Assembly: GCA_035582835.1 (NCBI GenBank)
Contig: JAYKAV010001000.1
Span: forward strand, 3,673,721-3,737,720
Direction: 5' to 3'
DNA length: 64,000 nucleotides
Source: Phoebastria nigripes
Taxonomy: Eukaryota > Chordata > Aves > Procellariiformes > Diomedeidae
In this document: positions 30,501 to 39,613 of the stretch, one piece after another
Numbering within the stretch: position 1 is the first letter of the stretch
Layout: each line of letters begins with the position of its first letter
Made by a program: the position numbers and the translations under genes
The notes under the pieces: model-generated
Database searches by the model: none
What the model was told of the DNA's origin: nothing
The model's input: only the letters and a program-made list of their open reading frames with translations

Positions 30501-33500
30501 TACTATTGCTAAAAATTACTGCAATGTGATTTTTTTTATGTTTGTTATACAAAAGCACAATTTATCGAATTTCAATGCAAACAAAAAAACCTGTAATTTC
30601 TATAATCTCAGAGAATAGATTTTTATACACATTTTTTCTACAGTACCTGTCCACACAAACAAGACCTCCATCTGCATCTCCAATGCCTTGTAGATATTCA
30701 GCTACAGCAAATGCTACATAAATGTATAGTTTAATTATTGAAGACAGCCTATTNAATGTTAAGAATTTTCTAGGAACATTTTCTTAGAAGTTAAGCATGC
30801 TACAGACAGAATTCCTAAAGATATGCAGAAAAATAGAAGGAAGGAGGACAAAAGTAGCCCAAATTTAACTACTACTTCCCTACTTGCCTGCTAAAATGGT
30901 GAACATGTACAACACTATTAATGTTTTACCTATCCTAACCTCATTATCACCCACCACAATACGCCCAGCTGATTTCATGTCTTGAATCAAAAAAAGGGTT
31001 AGCTTGTTCTCACATACTACCAAAGCTTAAACAACCTATCCAACAGATAAAGCGCCCAAATTACCCATATTCCAGAGAAATACAATGCTATCAAATCCAC
31101 ATCTTTCCTTCTCAGTATCCCACATACTGAGTGCTTCCCTATTTGCACCTGAAAAGTCCGTTTTCCTGATAGCTGAAATGAGCTACCTATCAGAAAGACA
31201 CGATTTCTTAAAAATTACTGGGGTAAACCATTTCCAACTTCTCATTTAAGAGTAACATACTGCTCTCCTTCCATAAATCACTTTGGCTTTATTCAGTGTT
31301 CTGGATGGCAAGATCTCCCACAGAGCCATTTGATAACAGGAAGAATGAGAATTTCCCCTTTCCGGACTGCATGCTGTCCTTCGGAAAAGCTCAGAGAAAT
31401 GAATTGCCAGGGAAGCCCAGCCAGCCAAGCAGTTCTGGCAGGATGCAGCAGAGTGCTCCTATTCAAGTCGCCTCTTTCGCACTCCCAGCACATATCCAAG
31501 CATTAGACAGGAGATTGTCCATATACAGGACTCTCATCCAAACGAAATGAATGTGTGTGGAGTGGTGACAGAGGCTTTATTAATCAAGTCCTGTGGTGGG
31601 GAGGTTGGAAAATGTTTCTTGCCCCTCAGGAACTCAAACCCCACCCCCAAATTAGCATTACTTTTGCTTTGCAATTGCAGTAGTTAAAAAAAAAAAAAAA
31701 AAATCCACCCCTCCTTGAGCAGACTCCTGTGGGTCTGTTGTGCATGGATTCTCTGGTGACGTTTAACAACACATCTGAGCTTCCCCTACAGCCCTTCCTT
31801 TCCTCACGGGGAGAGGTTACACTACAAACAACACGTGCGTGTGGGGAAACGGCCTGAGAGGGAAGCACCGAAAGCCCAATTTATTTTAGTTGCCTAAAAA
31901 AACAAAGCTAAAAGAAATGAAGCTGTTCTGTAATGGAAAAGAAAAACTTGTGATGTATCACACCTTTTATATCTTCTGTTTATAAATCAACATTCTGAAC
32001 TCAATTTAAATCAATTTTTCAAAGCAATTTTATTTTTCTACTTCTTTTTGCCTAGGAATCCCTGTCCATAGAAGATTCACAATTTTATTGTTATACTATT
32101 AATTCAGTTATCTTGCAAAAGCACACAATACAGTGACCTGCAGTAAATGTAATTTTATAAGGTGACTCAGTGAAAGTAGGACAGAATATGCATAGGAAAA
32201 AAATCTTAAGTCACTTATTGCATAAAAAGCAGCAAATTCATGAGAAATGATTACTTACTAGATTTTCAAAGGCAAAAAAAAGATTCTTACTCTTAGATTT
32301 GTTAACTGCACACTGTCCTTTGTCTGTGAAAAAGGTTCAGAATGTCTATTTCTTGCAGACTGTTAACCCCAGTACTGCACCATGAAAAAAGTTGAGTATT
32401 CACAGGCACACGTACCTATACACACAAGTCAAAAGTTTCTAAAATAAAATTGTTCTAATTTACATACTTACCAGACAATCTGTTACCCTCTGTGGCCAAC
32501 ACAGAAACAAAATAAAGTTATCATGAACAAAAAGCATATTCTTCTATTTCAGAGCATTCAAAGATTTTAACTTTGTGCAGAAAGAAGATTGAACAGAATA
32601 AAGAGCATGAAAATGTCAAAGCACCACCATCTACAAATGATATTCTTCTAGACGTTTGAAACTTTACCAGCAGAAATAAATTAAAGCAGCCAGAGTAGAC
32701 TATGGATTAAACACAAAGGTGAAATGAATTCAAAGTTCAAGAAAATTGACAAAAAGTAAAGTTTTATGCCTTGAAAGTATTCCTTAAAAGTAATCCTACT
32801 ACAAGTAGGAAAACTTCTTTAAAGGAACACTCAAAATCAAAATTTTCCACATACTCTTCATTAATTCCTCACTAGCATCTATATAGTTTATGTTTTACTT
32901 GGGTGTCTACAGCATTTTGCTGGACAAATCCTGTGGTAAATTATGTTTCATTAGTATCACAATCTAATCGAAAGCAAGAAATAGATAGGACAAACATGAA
33001 GCTAGCTGCTCCTTCTGTGTGCTTTTGCAGTGAGACCATAACCCAGTGGAAGCTATTTTTAGGAGAGCTAAAAAAAGCCCATCTATGCTCTTTTCCGAAA
33101 GCTATTTAATAGTTCATTTCAGCAAGACAAAAACCTGCCACAGAAAGCCATTTTCAATTACATATTTAAAATAGGTTTTCAAACGGAAAAAAAATGACAG
33201 CAGCAAGACTCTGCAACACTTAAACATAAAAGAATGACATATGCAAATAGTACCCTTGAGTTCTCAGTTTGTACGTTAGCATTCAGAAGAAACAGAATGA
33301 GGACATAAATTTCAAATACTATTTTTCATAAATATTAATTTATAAAAAGTATTAATATCATTGTAACCATACAGTGTGAGTTTTATTTTAGGTAAATAAG
33401 TAGATATGCTAGGAAGGAATATTTCTTGATTTAGTATTTCTTCAGCTGTATACCGGTGTAACAACCCTATACAAAATTTAAACAGCGTATATGGTAGTTC

Positions 33501-36500
33501 AGTTTTTCTTCCACAAAGAATGAAGTATGTCCTTACATACTTCCTTACATCAGAAGTGGATTGATGCAAGTCAGTAACTACTTCAAAAATCACTAAAAAA
33601 CCAAACAGATAGGAAATCAGTGTTGCTTCCTGCACTAATATATTTAATGTCTGATAAGAGAACACTCAAAATCCTTATCCTAAGTCCAATTAAATCCCTG
33701 TTTTTCTCCAGATATTGCACTAAATACACTATATCCATATTTTGAATCGAAAATGAATTCCCTTTCATTTCCTACCACTTATAGGTTCCAAAGTAATACG
33801 ATTTCACCATTCTTCAAGTTGAAGAATTACTAAAAAGGATAGCCATTTCCTTTCAAAGTATTAGCGAACAGGAAGAAATCTGAAACAGCCCAATAACTGA
33901 TAAGAGAGACATCAATTACTCGTGTAGAACTAAAGTAATAAACAGACAAGATATTTCTGACTTAGCTAAGACATGGAAACTATAAGAAAACATTATTTAG
34001 CAGATGAAACTCAAATGTACAATTCCAGGAAAAATTTACAATTTAATTACCTCTTAAGCAGAATACAAAATTGAAGGAAGTTGAGGGAAGTTCTCTGAGG
34101 TAAGCTATTAGCAGTGTAAATACTTATGTATATACAACCTCTGGAGGCTGAGAATATTATGTCATCCTGACGTTAAAGTACTTTCCCATCCACTTCATTT
34201 TTATTCCAGTTATACTTGAGATTAGCGTTAATTGCTCTTCAGGGAAGAGCTATAAACTGCCTAGATGTTTAGATTTAAAAGCTATGGCCAACATTTTGAA
34301 ACCCTGCTCCCAAATTCCTATATACAGAAGCTTTGAACACCCACACATCCTTGAAGATGGCAGCAATTGCAGATATTAAAGAAAAATAGGCATCAGAAAG
34401 GAATTCTGGACCTAGTCCATGGATAAAGATTTGCATATTCCAACAAGGATTGATTATTCAAATTTTTCAAAGTACAGAATTTTAAAAAAAACAAACAAAC
34501 AAACACTCCCCCCAAAGTTTAATCACAAACAAATGGAAGCAACATGGCAAGAATGTTATTTCCAACATTTCACATGCCAGAAGAAAAAATGTTTACTTGC
34601 ATAATTAAATCAGCACAGACCAAACAAAAGAAAAACTGAGAATACCAGATTTCTTTCTAGATTTGATGGGAATAAAAACTGACCACAGTCCTTTAACACG
34701 ACACTAGTTCTGGATGTAATCCAACACTTGAGACATGAACAAGTTCTGGATCTCAGATCGCAGTAACTTTCATTACCCAGTATTAGCATGGGCAATAACA
34801 TCTTCACGTTACAGAAGTCACTGGGACCAAAGAGGATTTTATTTCTTCACACAGCAAAGTTTACGAAATGATATCATATGAACAAATTATATCCTCCCAA
34901 CATCACGTTTCTTTTCCCTCGACACTTCTGCAATCTCTCCTGAGCTCAGACTTAATACAGTACTGGAGAGAAACACTGTTGGATACAATACAGTTTATTC
35001 TAATAGTTGTCCGCCATAAAATACATCTGCTTTTAAGCCCAAACCCATGTAGTTGAGCAAGGTGATAGCAGAAAATAATTTTCAGAAGCACTTCCGCTAG
35101 AAGGAAAATTCACTTCTCACATATGTAAATATCTGAACTCTGATTCCATGAACTTAACATGTACCAACTGTGCTGTTGCCGGTGGGCATTTTTAATCACT
35201 ACACACAGGAGGAAACTATGATCTCATAGCTGACCCTGCTTTGAGCAAGAGGCTGGAGTAGATGACCTCCTAACATCCCTTCCAAACTGAACTGTTCTAC
35301 AATTCAATGAAAACATGGTAAGGAAACCCCAGGAGAAGGGATGGGGGAGGAAGACGAAAAAGGTATTAAGGTATTCCTCTACCTGAATAAACAGTAGGAA
35401 TAAACACAAGGTACAAAGTGTTACCTAGGTTGAGTGATGATAATAACACAGGTAAAAAAGAGCAAAATCTTGTCATAGTTTCATTTACATAGTTTTAAAG
35501 TGACAAAACTTTTCAACTATCATTTATCAAGAAAAATCATGTGTTAGACTGTGCATACAATTCAATTAGAATTTCATGGAGAAAGAAAAAATATGTACCA
35601 ATTTATTTTGTCCTTTCTCTATTTCCTAATCATCTGAAGTAATTTCTCTCTACAGTACATTACACTTAATGGAAATTACCGATTTCAGGATTTACAGTAA
35701 CTAACAACACACAGAAGTTACTAAACACCAGAAATAAAACACTGGCTATCATGCCAGTACATAGGAGCTTCACATAACCAAACTACACCAAAATGCCAAA
35801 GTCTACCACACAAGCCTTGTAAATGCTACAAGCAAGGCAGGAAACAATTCAGGATATTCAAGGCAATCATTGCCATTTCTGAGAACTCAAACCGATAGCT
35901 CTTAAAGCTACTAAAAATGTTTATTTTGCATCACAACAACAGAAACATCAAGTATCAATATAATAATTAGGAAAGAGTAATTTTTTTATTACAATGTCAA
36001 CACTTCACATGCCCTTTGACATTAAGGGAGGCAAAACAGAAATGCCACAAGCAGGGCAGGGTAGTTGAAGTGACTCAGTTGTGCCAAGAGACAGCTGAAA
36101 TCCCCTTACCTGGTTACTCTCACTAGCACTTGTACTGCTTCTGTGTTTCAACACAGACTAAACAAGAGTCCTCCACAGTTTTCCCCAGATCAGCTGGCTT
36201 CAAATATGGACACATTTGTTCCAAACTCTTTTCAAAATAAATTGAGCTACAACAGTAACGGTCTTGACAACTTCATACATTCTAGCTTCTAAATAGAAGC
36301 CGTGCCAGGGGGCTTTATTTTGCTTCAACTTAATTGCCAAAAGTCAAGCTTCGGAACAATGACTGACTTATTGGAAATCTTACTTCTTTTCTCTAAACCA
36401 GTCACATTGGGTTTTCTTAGGAGTTAAATCTAAACACCATTCTTAGTGCACCTTTCACATGACCACCATCTTAAAAGAGAAATTTCAGTTCAGAGATTGT

Positions 36501-39500
36501 TACACCGAGAGATACTTACAAGAACACAAAACACAAATAAAATAGGAAGAGCTGAACCGCAGATTTCAATCTAAGTAGACTCCAATTTTCAGAAATTTTC
36601 ACTGAAAGAGCTCAAATTTTTAAGTTCTACTGTACAGTGCTAAAAAATTGCTAGCACAAAACACTGCATGAAACACAAACCACACAATTATTTTTTGTTG
36701 AGTTAAATAGCCACAAACAAAAACAAAACACAGAACTGCACACTTACCAAATTTTAAAAAAGCATGCGCAGAGGAGGTTCTGTCATCATCCAAATTGGCC
36801 ATTTCAAATCGGTGCAGCTAATCACAAACGTCTCAGGCTAAGCTACAGCAATTTTCAAATTATTTAGTAAAAGTTAACAGCAACCAGCATTAAATTAAGT
36901 GAAAGCAATGTTAGTGGAGTTATTAACATGACAGAGAGCACAGCACAAAGGGTAGTAAAGTTTCATTACATTTTATGTTTCCCTCTTCTACTCTAAAAAT
37001 NGGTTTTATTTTGCTTTTACTTCCACAAAACTTATCTGAGTAAAATGACACAGTCTGCACAAAAGTCCATCTTTTGGACATCAGACAGCAGCTTTGTTAT
37101 TCAATAGGAAATTTGCTACTAACATCAAAAGGTGCCAAATAAAATCTCTCTTACATATTTCAGGACTAAATAAAAATACTGATTTAACTAGTGCATATAA
37201 AAGTGTTAAGTAATAGTAAGCACGGGGAGCTAAAATTCTGCTTATGTATAGTGCTGCTTTTATCCCATGTGGAATCTACACTAGGATGTTTCTTGCAGTC
37301 ATATATATTGCTTATGGTACTGAATATCTCAGTTATTTGAAGTAGAACATCTTCCAGTTTGGAATGTAAAATAAGAAAATACTGTTTGTAAATATGATGA
37401 CAAGTTTTTCCAAATCTTTAAAGAAGTTTATGTTTTTTAAAGTAACCAAAATTTCAGGGTTTGCAGACTGGCCAACTACTGAATATCTTTATAATCTGCT
37501 CCTAACTGTTAATTATCACAGTACCAACGAATGAAACAGTATTTTATTGCTCAAGGAAGGGAAAGAAAAAAACTCTCAATAAAATTTGTTTTTACTGGAA
37601 AAAACGTAATTCATCATTTAATATACATAAACAGGAAGATATGGATTACCTACTACAGGATAGGGTCTTAAATGATACTTTGCTGTCAGCTATAAAACAT
37701 GAATCACTCATGCATTTCATGTACATGTGTCTATACTCCATGTTTACTATATCTTACTCCGAGCATCATACTAAAAAAAACCTCAAAACAAACAGTACAG
37801 TTTGTAAACTGGGACTCTCAAGCATAGACCTCAGCCAATTCAGGACAGTATGGGGGAGTTTCAGCCACTTTCAATGACTATACCAACCATGTCTCTTTCT
37901 GACAGTGCCAGAAAGGAAGTATAAAAGCTCTGAAGTTATACAAATTTCAACATACTTATAAAAATGCAGGAGTAAATTTGAGAAACAAGAACATGATTTT
38001 CATTTTTAGATAAGAATGTTACCTGAAAGATTATATATAAAATTTGAATTTTAAATCAACTCCTTTATCAGAAAAACATTTCAACTAAAATCATCTTTAT
38101 TTCTTCAGTAAATAAATTGCTTCAGTTACTATATAAATGACAAAATCTCTATGAACAGGAAAAGAAGGAAGTGAACTACAATAATAATTTGTCATTATCA
38201 CAGAAGACACTTTCCTATATGTTTAACAAAAAAGTAGAAGGCAGCAGCAGCTAAAAAAACCTCACGCATTTAAAATCACCCAAATGCCTTCTGCAGTCAC
38301 AGGGCCTGAATCTGCGTGGGAATCCCAAAGTTAGCACGCTGCCTTGTGACTCAGGATTCACATACCCCAAACATGCAGGTTCCAGACTTTATTTTGTAGA
38401 GCTCTACGGCTACATTTGTAAATCAATTTTCAGATAACAGTACTGTGTAATCATAATTGGCCACAAAGTAACAACTCATTTACTGGATAGTCTTAGTAAC
38501 GGTATTGTGCAAATTAATACTATACATAAGTAGAATTTTTAAAGCCATATGAATCAGAGTAGTCTTTAATCAATCAATTTTCTTTATGAGAGCCCTCATA
38601 AAGCCCCGTTTTCTTTTCACACTGTCTGATCAGTCATTCCACAATAGAACCAATCAAATATGCAAATAAGGAAATAATGATTGAGTTTTACAAGCACGTA
38701 TGACAAATAAATAAACACCACAGGGATCATTTGGAAAACTGTTTCCATTAGAACATTAACAATTAAAGCCCTACTAAGACTGTATTTTATTTAAAAAAAA
38801 AAAAAAAAAATCAGGTTTTTTGAACTTTAGAAATTCAAGCCAACTCAGTAATCAGCCTTTCATTTAGGCCAGAACGTAGCTGCCACGCAGTCCAAGTTCA
38901 GAACAAGAAATGCTCACGTTAAAAAAAAATAATCTTCATCCCAGGGAAACCTGGCAAAAGCTAGTACTCTCGTGTAAGTGCCTGCAATTTTAAAACACTT
39001 CATCTGTTCGACAGCTTTATAAAGCTGCAGCAATACTACCACGGGCAGCCCCCTTTACAACCGTGCTGCCCAACGACACCTGTAAATCACCTGAAACTCT
39101 GCCTCGCCGAAGACGCCCGTGTAGGAGCACCGCACCGGGGCCCTGCACCGGCAGGAAACCAGGCTGCCCTCCACAGCGGCCGCGAAAGCCTCACAGCAGC
39201 CTCCGCCGCGCAGCGGGAGGCGGGGAGCGGGAAGAGCCCCCCCGAGCCGGCGCGGAGGGACCGCCGGGGAGCGACAGGTGCGCGGCGGGGCGGGAGCGGC
39301 CGGGCAGGGCCGCGGCGGGGCCGGCGGTGAGTGACACGCCAAGCTGCGGGGCGGGGGGGGGGGACACAGCCACGGGGACGAAGTCGGCCGAGAGCTCGGG
39401 GAGGGTGGCGGGGCAAAGGCGAGGAGAGGAGAGCGGGAATGGGGCAGTTAGTGAAGAAGGGGAGAGGCGCTGGCGAGGAGAGGGAGCCCGGAGCTCCTCT

Positions 39501-39613
39501 CGGGCAAGCCAAGAGGTCAGACCTGAACGTTTAGAGCGAGCCCGCAGCTCCAGCATCTTCCAGCTCACATCAGCCATGTGGGCCGCCGCAGGGGCCGCTG
39601 GTGCCGCCGCCAT
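1..39613 (-). CDS. PHKB: PHKB, phosphorylase b kinase regulatory subunit beta (5' third, 10 coding exons, spliced)
   Basis: Regulatory beta subunit of the cytosolic hexadecameric (alpha-beta-gamma-delta)4 phosphorylase kinase, which phosphorylates glycogen phosphorylase to start glycogen breakdown. The ten exons listed separately (39523-39613, 30357-30446, 28048-28186, 25073-25172, 21725-21832, 19659-19739, 15973-16088, 7711-7774, 2203-2298, 494-691) sum to 1083 nt, or 361 uninterrupted codons. All are GT-AG with matching phases. The product matches mammalian PHKB as I remember it along its whole length, for example KSINLP and [10 protein letters not shown] near residue 50, and PAFALDD and [13 protein letters not shown] in exon 10. 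The family has about 1090 residues; what is visible is the N-terminal regulatory segment and most of the GH15-like (glucoamylase-fold) domain. Ser32 corresponds to the known PKA site (Ser26/27 in mammals), preceded by basic KRSG. The rest lies beyond base 1. Confidence 0.96.
494..691 (-). CDS. PHKB: PHKB coding exon 10
   Basis: Encodes residues 296-361 in 66 whole codons, starting [20 protein letters not shown] and ending YYKPAEIK, with [18 protein letters not shown] between. The acceptor is ccttctacag and the donor ATTAAG|GTAAAG. It is nearly identical to mammalian PHKB. The open frame continues 22 codons into the intron and is not coding there. The next exon, beginning with the LFDG-type residues in mammals, lies outside the window. 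Confidence 0.96.
692..2202 (-). other. PHKB intron 9
   Basis: About 1.5 kb of AT-rich sequence bounded by GT-AG. I see no repeat family, RNA gene or further exon. Confidence 0.9.
2203..2298 (-). CDS. PHKB: PHKB coding exon 9
   Basis: Encodes residues 264-295, [20 protein letters not shown] then [12 protein letters not shown], in 32 whole codons. The acceptor is ttctgtttacag|GGCTGC; the donor is CTCAT|GTAAGT. The only change I see from the mammalian sequence is Phe for Leu in VDLDAH. Confidence 0.95.
2299..7710 (-). other. PHKB intron 8
   Basis: 5.4 kb, AT-rich. A degenerate duplication of ccattactat(g)gtata near 3061-3095 is followed by a small palindrome. A slightly GC-richer stretch at 5090-5290 is unassigned. 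No exon or recognisable repeat family was found. Confidence 0.85.
7711..7774 (-). CDS. PHKB: PHKB coding exon 8
   Basis: A short exon (64 nt) completing Ser242 and encoding residues 243-263, [20 protein letters not shown] then Gln. The acceptor follows gttttttcctcag and the donor is ATCAG|GTAATA. It is identical to the mammalian segment as I remember it. It is isolated by long introns (8.2 and 5.4 kb). Confidence 0.95.
7956..7997. repeat. TTGG-rich low-complexity repeat
   Basis: Short run of ggttggttggttggtttgg after a T/G-rich lead-in, in PHKB intron 8, next to a pure T/G stretch from about 7935. Confidence 0.8.
10479..11072 (-). mobile_element. solo LTR of an avian endogenous retrovirus
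   Basis: About 594 bp bounded by TG...CA (TGTCGTGG...CAGCACA on the plus strand), with sharply higher GC than its flanks. Read on the minus strand it has promoter order: CCAAT (ATTGG at 10832-10836 on plus) then TATAAA (10791-10796). Flanking 5-mers atagt/ataat match at 4 of 5 positions, a possible worn target-site duplication of ERVL length. It resembles an LTR I recall from many Neoaves genomes. No gag, pol or env lies beside it, so it is a solo LTR. It sits in PHKB intron 7, in the same orientation as PHKB. Confidence 0.85.
12491..12516. repeat. A26 homopolymer
   Basis: 26 A after eight T, in PHKB intron 7. No gene-like or SINE-like sequence lies upstream, so this is a simple tract, not a retroposed tail. 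Similar tracts occur at 8566-8586, 19577-19596, 31686-31703, 38793-38810 and, as T, at 58799-58814 and 61326-61347. Confidence 0.9.
12938..13215 (-). mobile_element. CR1 LINE 3' fragment
   Basis: The plus strand reads as the reverse complement of a CR1 3' end: a degenerate catagaat-type terminal repeat (ggatcataaagtcat), then tggctggaagggac, catctagtccaacat, aacctccaaggatggaga and the ttcttcttaatgtctatact stretch. It is old and diverged. It lies in PHKB intron 7. Confidence 0.85.
15973..16088 (-). CDS. PHKB: PHKB coding exon 7
   Basis: Encodes residues 204-241 and two bases of Ser242: [38 protein letters not shown]. The acceptor is tttcctatag|GTGTCC. The donor region reads CAAG|GTAGGTGAGC, two overlapping GT donors four bases apart; only the first keeps the frame into exon 8. 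[14 protein letters not shown] is a strongly conserved motif of the family. Confidence 0.95.
16089..19658 (-). other. PHKB intron 6
   Basis: 3.6 kb with a T/G repeat (17026-17100), an A-rich tract with GAAA units (18952-18981) and an A20 run (19577-19596). Two ambiguous bases (16216, 18795). No other feature seen. Confidence 0.88.
17026..17100. repeat. T/G-rich repeat (TTG and GTTT units)
   Basis: Runs of ttgttgttg, gtttgtttgtttgtttg and ttgttgttgttttg, in PHKB intron 6; low complexity without coding content. Confidence 0.8.
19659..19739 (-). CDS. PHKB: PHKB coding exon 6
   Basis: Encodes residues 177-203, [18 protein letters not shown] then LQIIYNTDE: 81 nt, phase 0-0. The acceptor is taattacttcag and the donor GATGAG|GTACAA. 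It is a hydrophobic helix of the GH15-like (alpha/alpha) domain, one substitution (Phe for Tyr) from the mammalian sequence I recall. Confidence 0.95.
19740..21724 (-). other. PHKB intron 5
   Basis: 2.0 kb of AT-rich sequence with a G-run followed by an A-run at about 21136-21158. Opposed open frames at 19785-20051 overlap on both strands and look like chance. Confidence 0.88.
21725..21832 (-). CDS. PHKB: PHKB coding exon 5
   Basis: Encodes residues 141-176, [20 protein letters not shown] then [16 protein letters not shown], in 36 whole codons (phase 0-0). The acceptor is acctttag|GTTC; the donor is CTCCAG|GTAAAA. It differs from mammals more than any other exon here ([13 protein letters not shown] against PRPTTCLHSVFNV, and VFSHKEH against LLSYEEY) but keeps the frame and the anchors QQFKQDP and CLHSVF. 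Confidence 0.94.
22194..22760 (-). mobile_element. CR1 LINE ORF2 endonuclease fragment, decayed
   Basis: A 125-codon minus-strand frame (22194-22571) carries pieces typical of the CR1 ORF2 APE-type endonuclease: [17 protein letters not shown] (CR1: C-TNARSMGNKQEELE type), [16 protein letters not shown] (MDGY-LFR-D) and [10 protein letters not shown]. The WWD catalytic-loop region is garbled in this frame, consistent with frameshifts, and no reverse transcriptase follows. The less AT-rich sequence upstream to about 22760 is probably the rest of the same 5' CR1 piece. It lies in PHKB intron 4. Confidence 0.75.
24249..24270. repeat. TAG trinucleotide repeat
   Basis: About five TAG units grading into TAT/TTA units, in PHKB intron 4. 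Confidence 0.8.
25073..25172 (-). CDS. PHKB: PHKB coding exon 4
   Basis: Completes Arg107 and encodes residues 108-140: [18 protein letters not shown] then [15 protein letters not shown]. The acceptor is ttacccag|G; the donor is GATAAG|GTAAAA. It is essentially identical to the mammalian residues I recall, including the [12 protein letters not shown] stretch and the following helix. It ends in phase 0. Confidence 0.95.
25173..28047 (-). other. PHKB intron 3
   Basis: 2.9 kb with the exact 20-bp tandem duplication at 25642-25681. Otherwise AT-rich without recognised features. Confidence 0.88.
25642..25681. repeat. exact 20-bp tandem duplication
   Basis: The unit ataccgtgaaatcaaacaac occurs twice head to tail without mismatch (25642-25661, 25662-25681), in PHKB intron 3. 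Perfect identity points to a recent duplication. Confidence 0.9.
28048..28186 (-). CDS. PHKB: PHKB coding exon 3
   Basis: Encodes residues 61-106 and two bases of Arg107: [18 protein letters not shown], then a variable stretch, then [18 protein letters not shown]. The acceptor follows cttttttccag; the donor is TACAG|GTGAAT. The TTGLFPT and DSLYCAA motifs match the start of the GH15-like domain in mammalian PHKB. It is visible only by reading across frames, since a short overlapping frame on the same strand is out of phase. Confidence 0.95.
28503..28516. repeat. G14 homopolymer after an A-rich tract
   Basis: A-rich sequence runs directly into 14 G, and a C7 run follows at 28534-28540 that could pair with it. 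In PHKB intron 2. Length is prone to sequencing error. Confidence 0.85.
29294..29333. repeat. GATA/GGATA tetranucleotide microsatellite
   Basis: Interrupted gatagatagatggatagatagatc pattern, in PHKB intron 2. Probably length-variable. Confidence 0.85.
30357..30446 (-). CDS. PHKB: PHKB coding exon 2
   Basis: Completes Gly31 and encodes residues 32-60 ([12 protein letters not shown]...[10 protein letters not shown]), ending with the first base of codon 61. The acceptor is a T-rich tract ending ttag and the donor ATTG|GTAAGT. At 90 nt and phase 1-1 it is symmetric. It carries Ser32, the counterpart of the PKA-phosphorylated serine of mammalian PHKB, and starts the part shared by both N-terminal isoforms. 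It is strongly conserved except for the loop PKPEGGS. Confidence 0.95.
35229..35312 (+). mobile_element. CR1 LINE 3' tail
   Basis: Reads gctgaccctgctttgagcaa, then ggctggagtagatgacctcc, then tcccttccaaactgaactgt and a worn ttctacaattcaatg terminal repeat. This is the common CR1 3' tail in direct orientation. It lies in PHKB intron 1, antisense to PHKB. Confidence 0.85.
36748..36802 (-). CDS. PHKB: PHKB alternative N-terminal coding exon
   Basis: Begins with ATG at 36800-36802 (context gaaATGG: G at -3, G at +4) and encodes [18 protein letters not shown] plus the first base of a Gly codon. It ends at a strong donor, TTTG|GTAAGT. The phase equals that of exon 1, so it joins exon 2 in frame to give ...AFLKFGSIYEPL. 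Mammalian PHKB has an alternative N-terminus of similar length ending Ser-Ser-Ala-Phe-Leu before the same junction (from memory), which supports orthology. Upstream AGs at 36818/36819 and 36843/36844 could be acceptors, so it may be a cassette exon; a separate promoter is also possible, but no CpG island or TATA box is evident. It lies in intron 1. Confidence 0.85.
39523..39613 (-). CDS. PHKB: PHKB coding exon 1 (canonical N-terminus)
   Basis: Encodes residues 1-30 and the first base of Gly31: an Ala/Pro-rich start, then [19 protein letters not shown], matching the mammalian AEVSWKVLERRARTKRSG segment. The ATG at 39611-39613 has G at -3 and G at +4. A second in-frame ATG (Met13, 39575-39577) has a weaker context and could start a 12-residue shorter form; I chose the first by context and by similar length to the mammalian N-terminus. 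The donor reads TTCAG|GTCTGA, with a poor +3/+4, but it is the only one that keeps the conserved Ser-Gly junction with exon 2. Confidence 0.93.

Larger units (their letters stand above)
30447..39522 (-). other. PHKB intron 1
   Basis: 9.1 kb between the canonical first exon and exon 2. It contains the alternative N-terminal exon (36748-36802), a CR1 tail (35229-35312), a GC-richer unassigned block (31250-31880) and the left part of the CpG island (39100 on). The rest is AT-rich with no recognised genes. Confidence 0.88.

Noticed and set aside
33312..33665. 117-codon minus-strand frame in PHKB intron 1
   Set aside because: AT-rich, no recognisable domain, no splice sites with suitable phase to the PHKB exons; likely chance.
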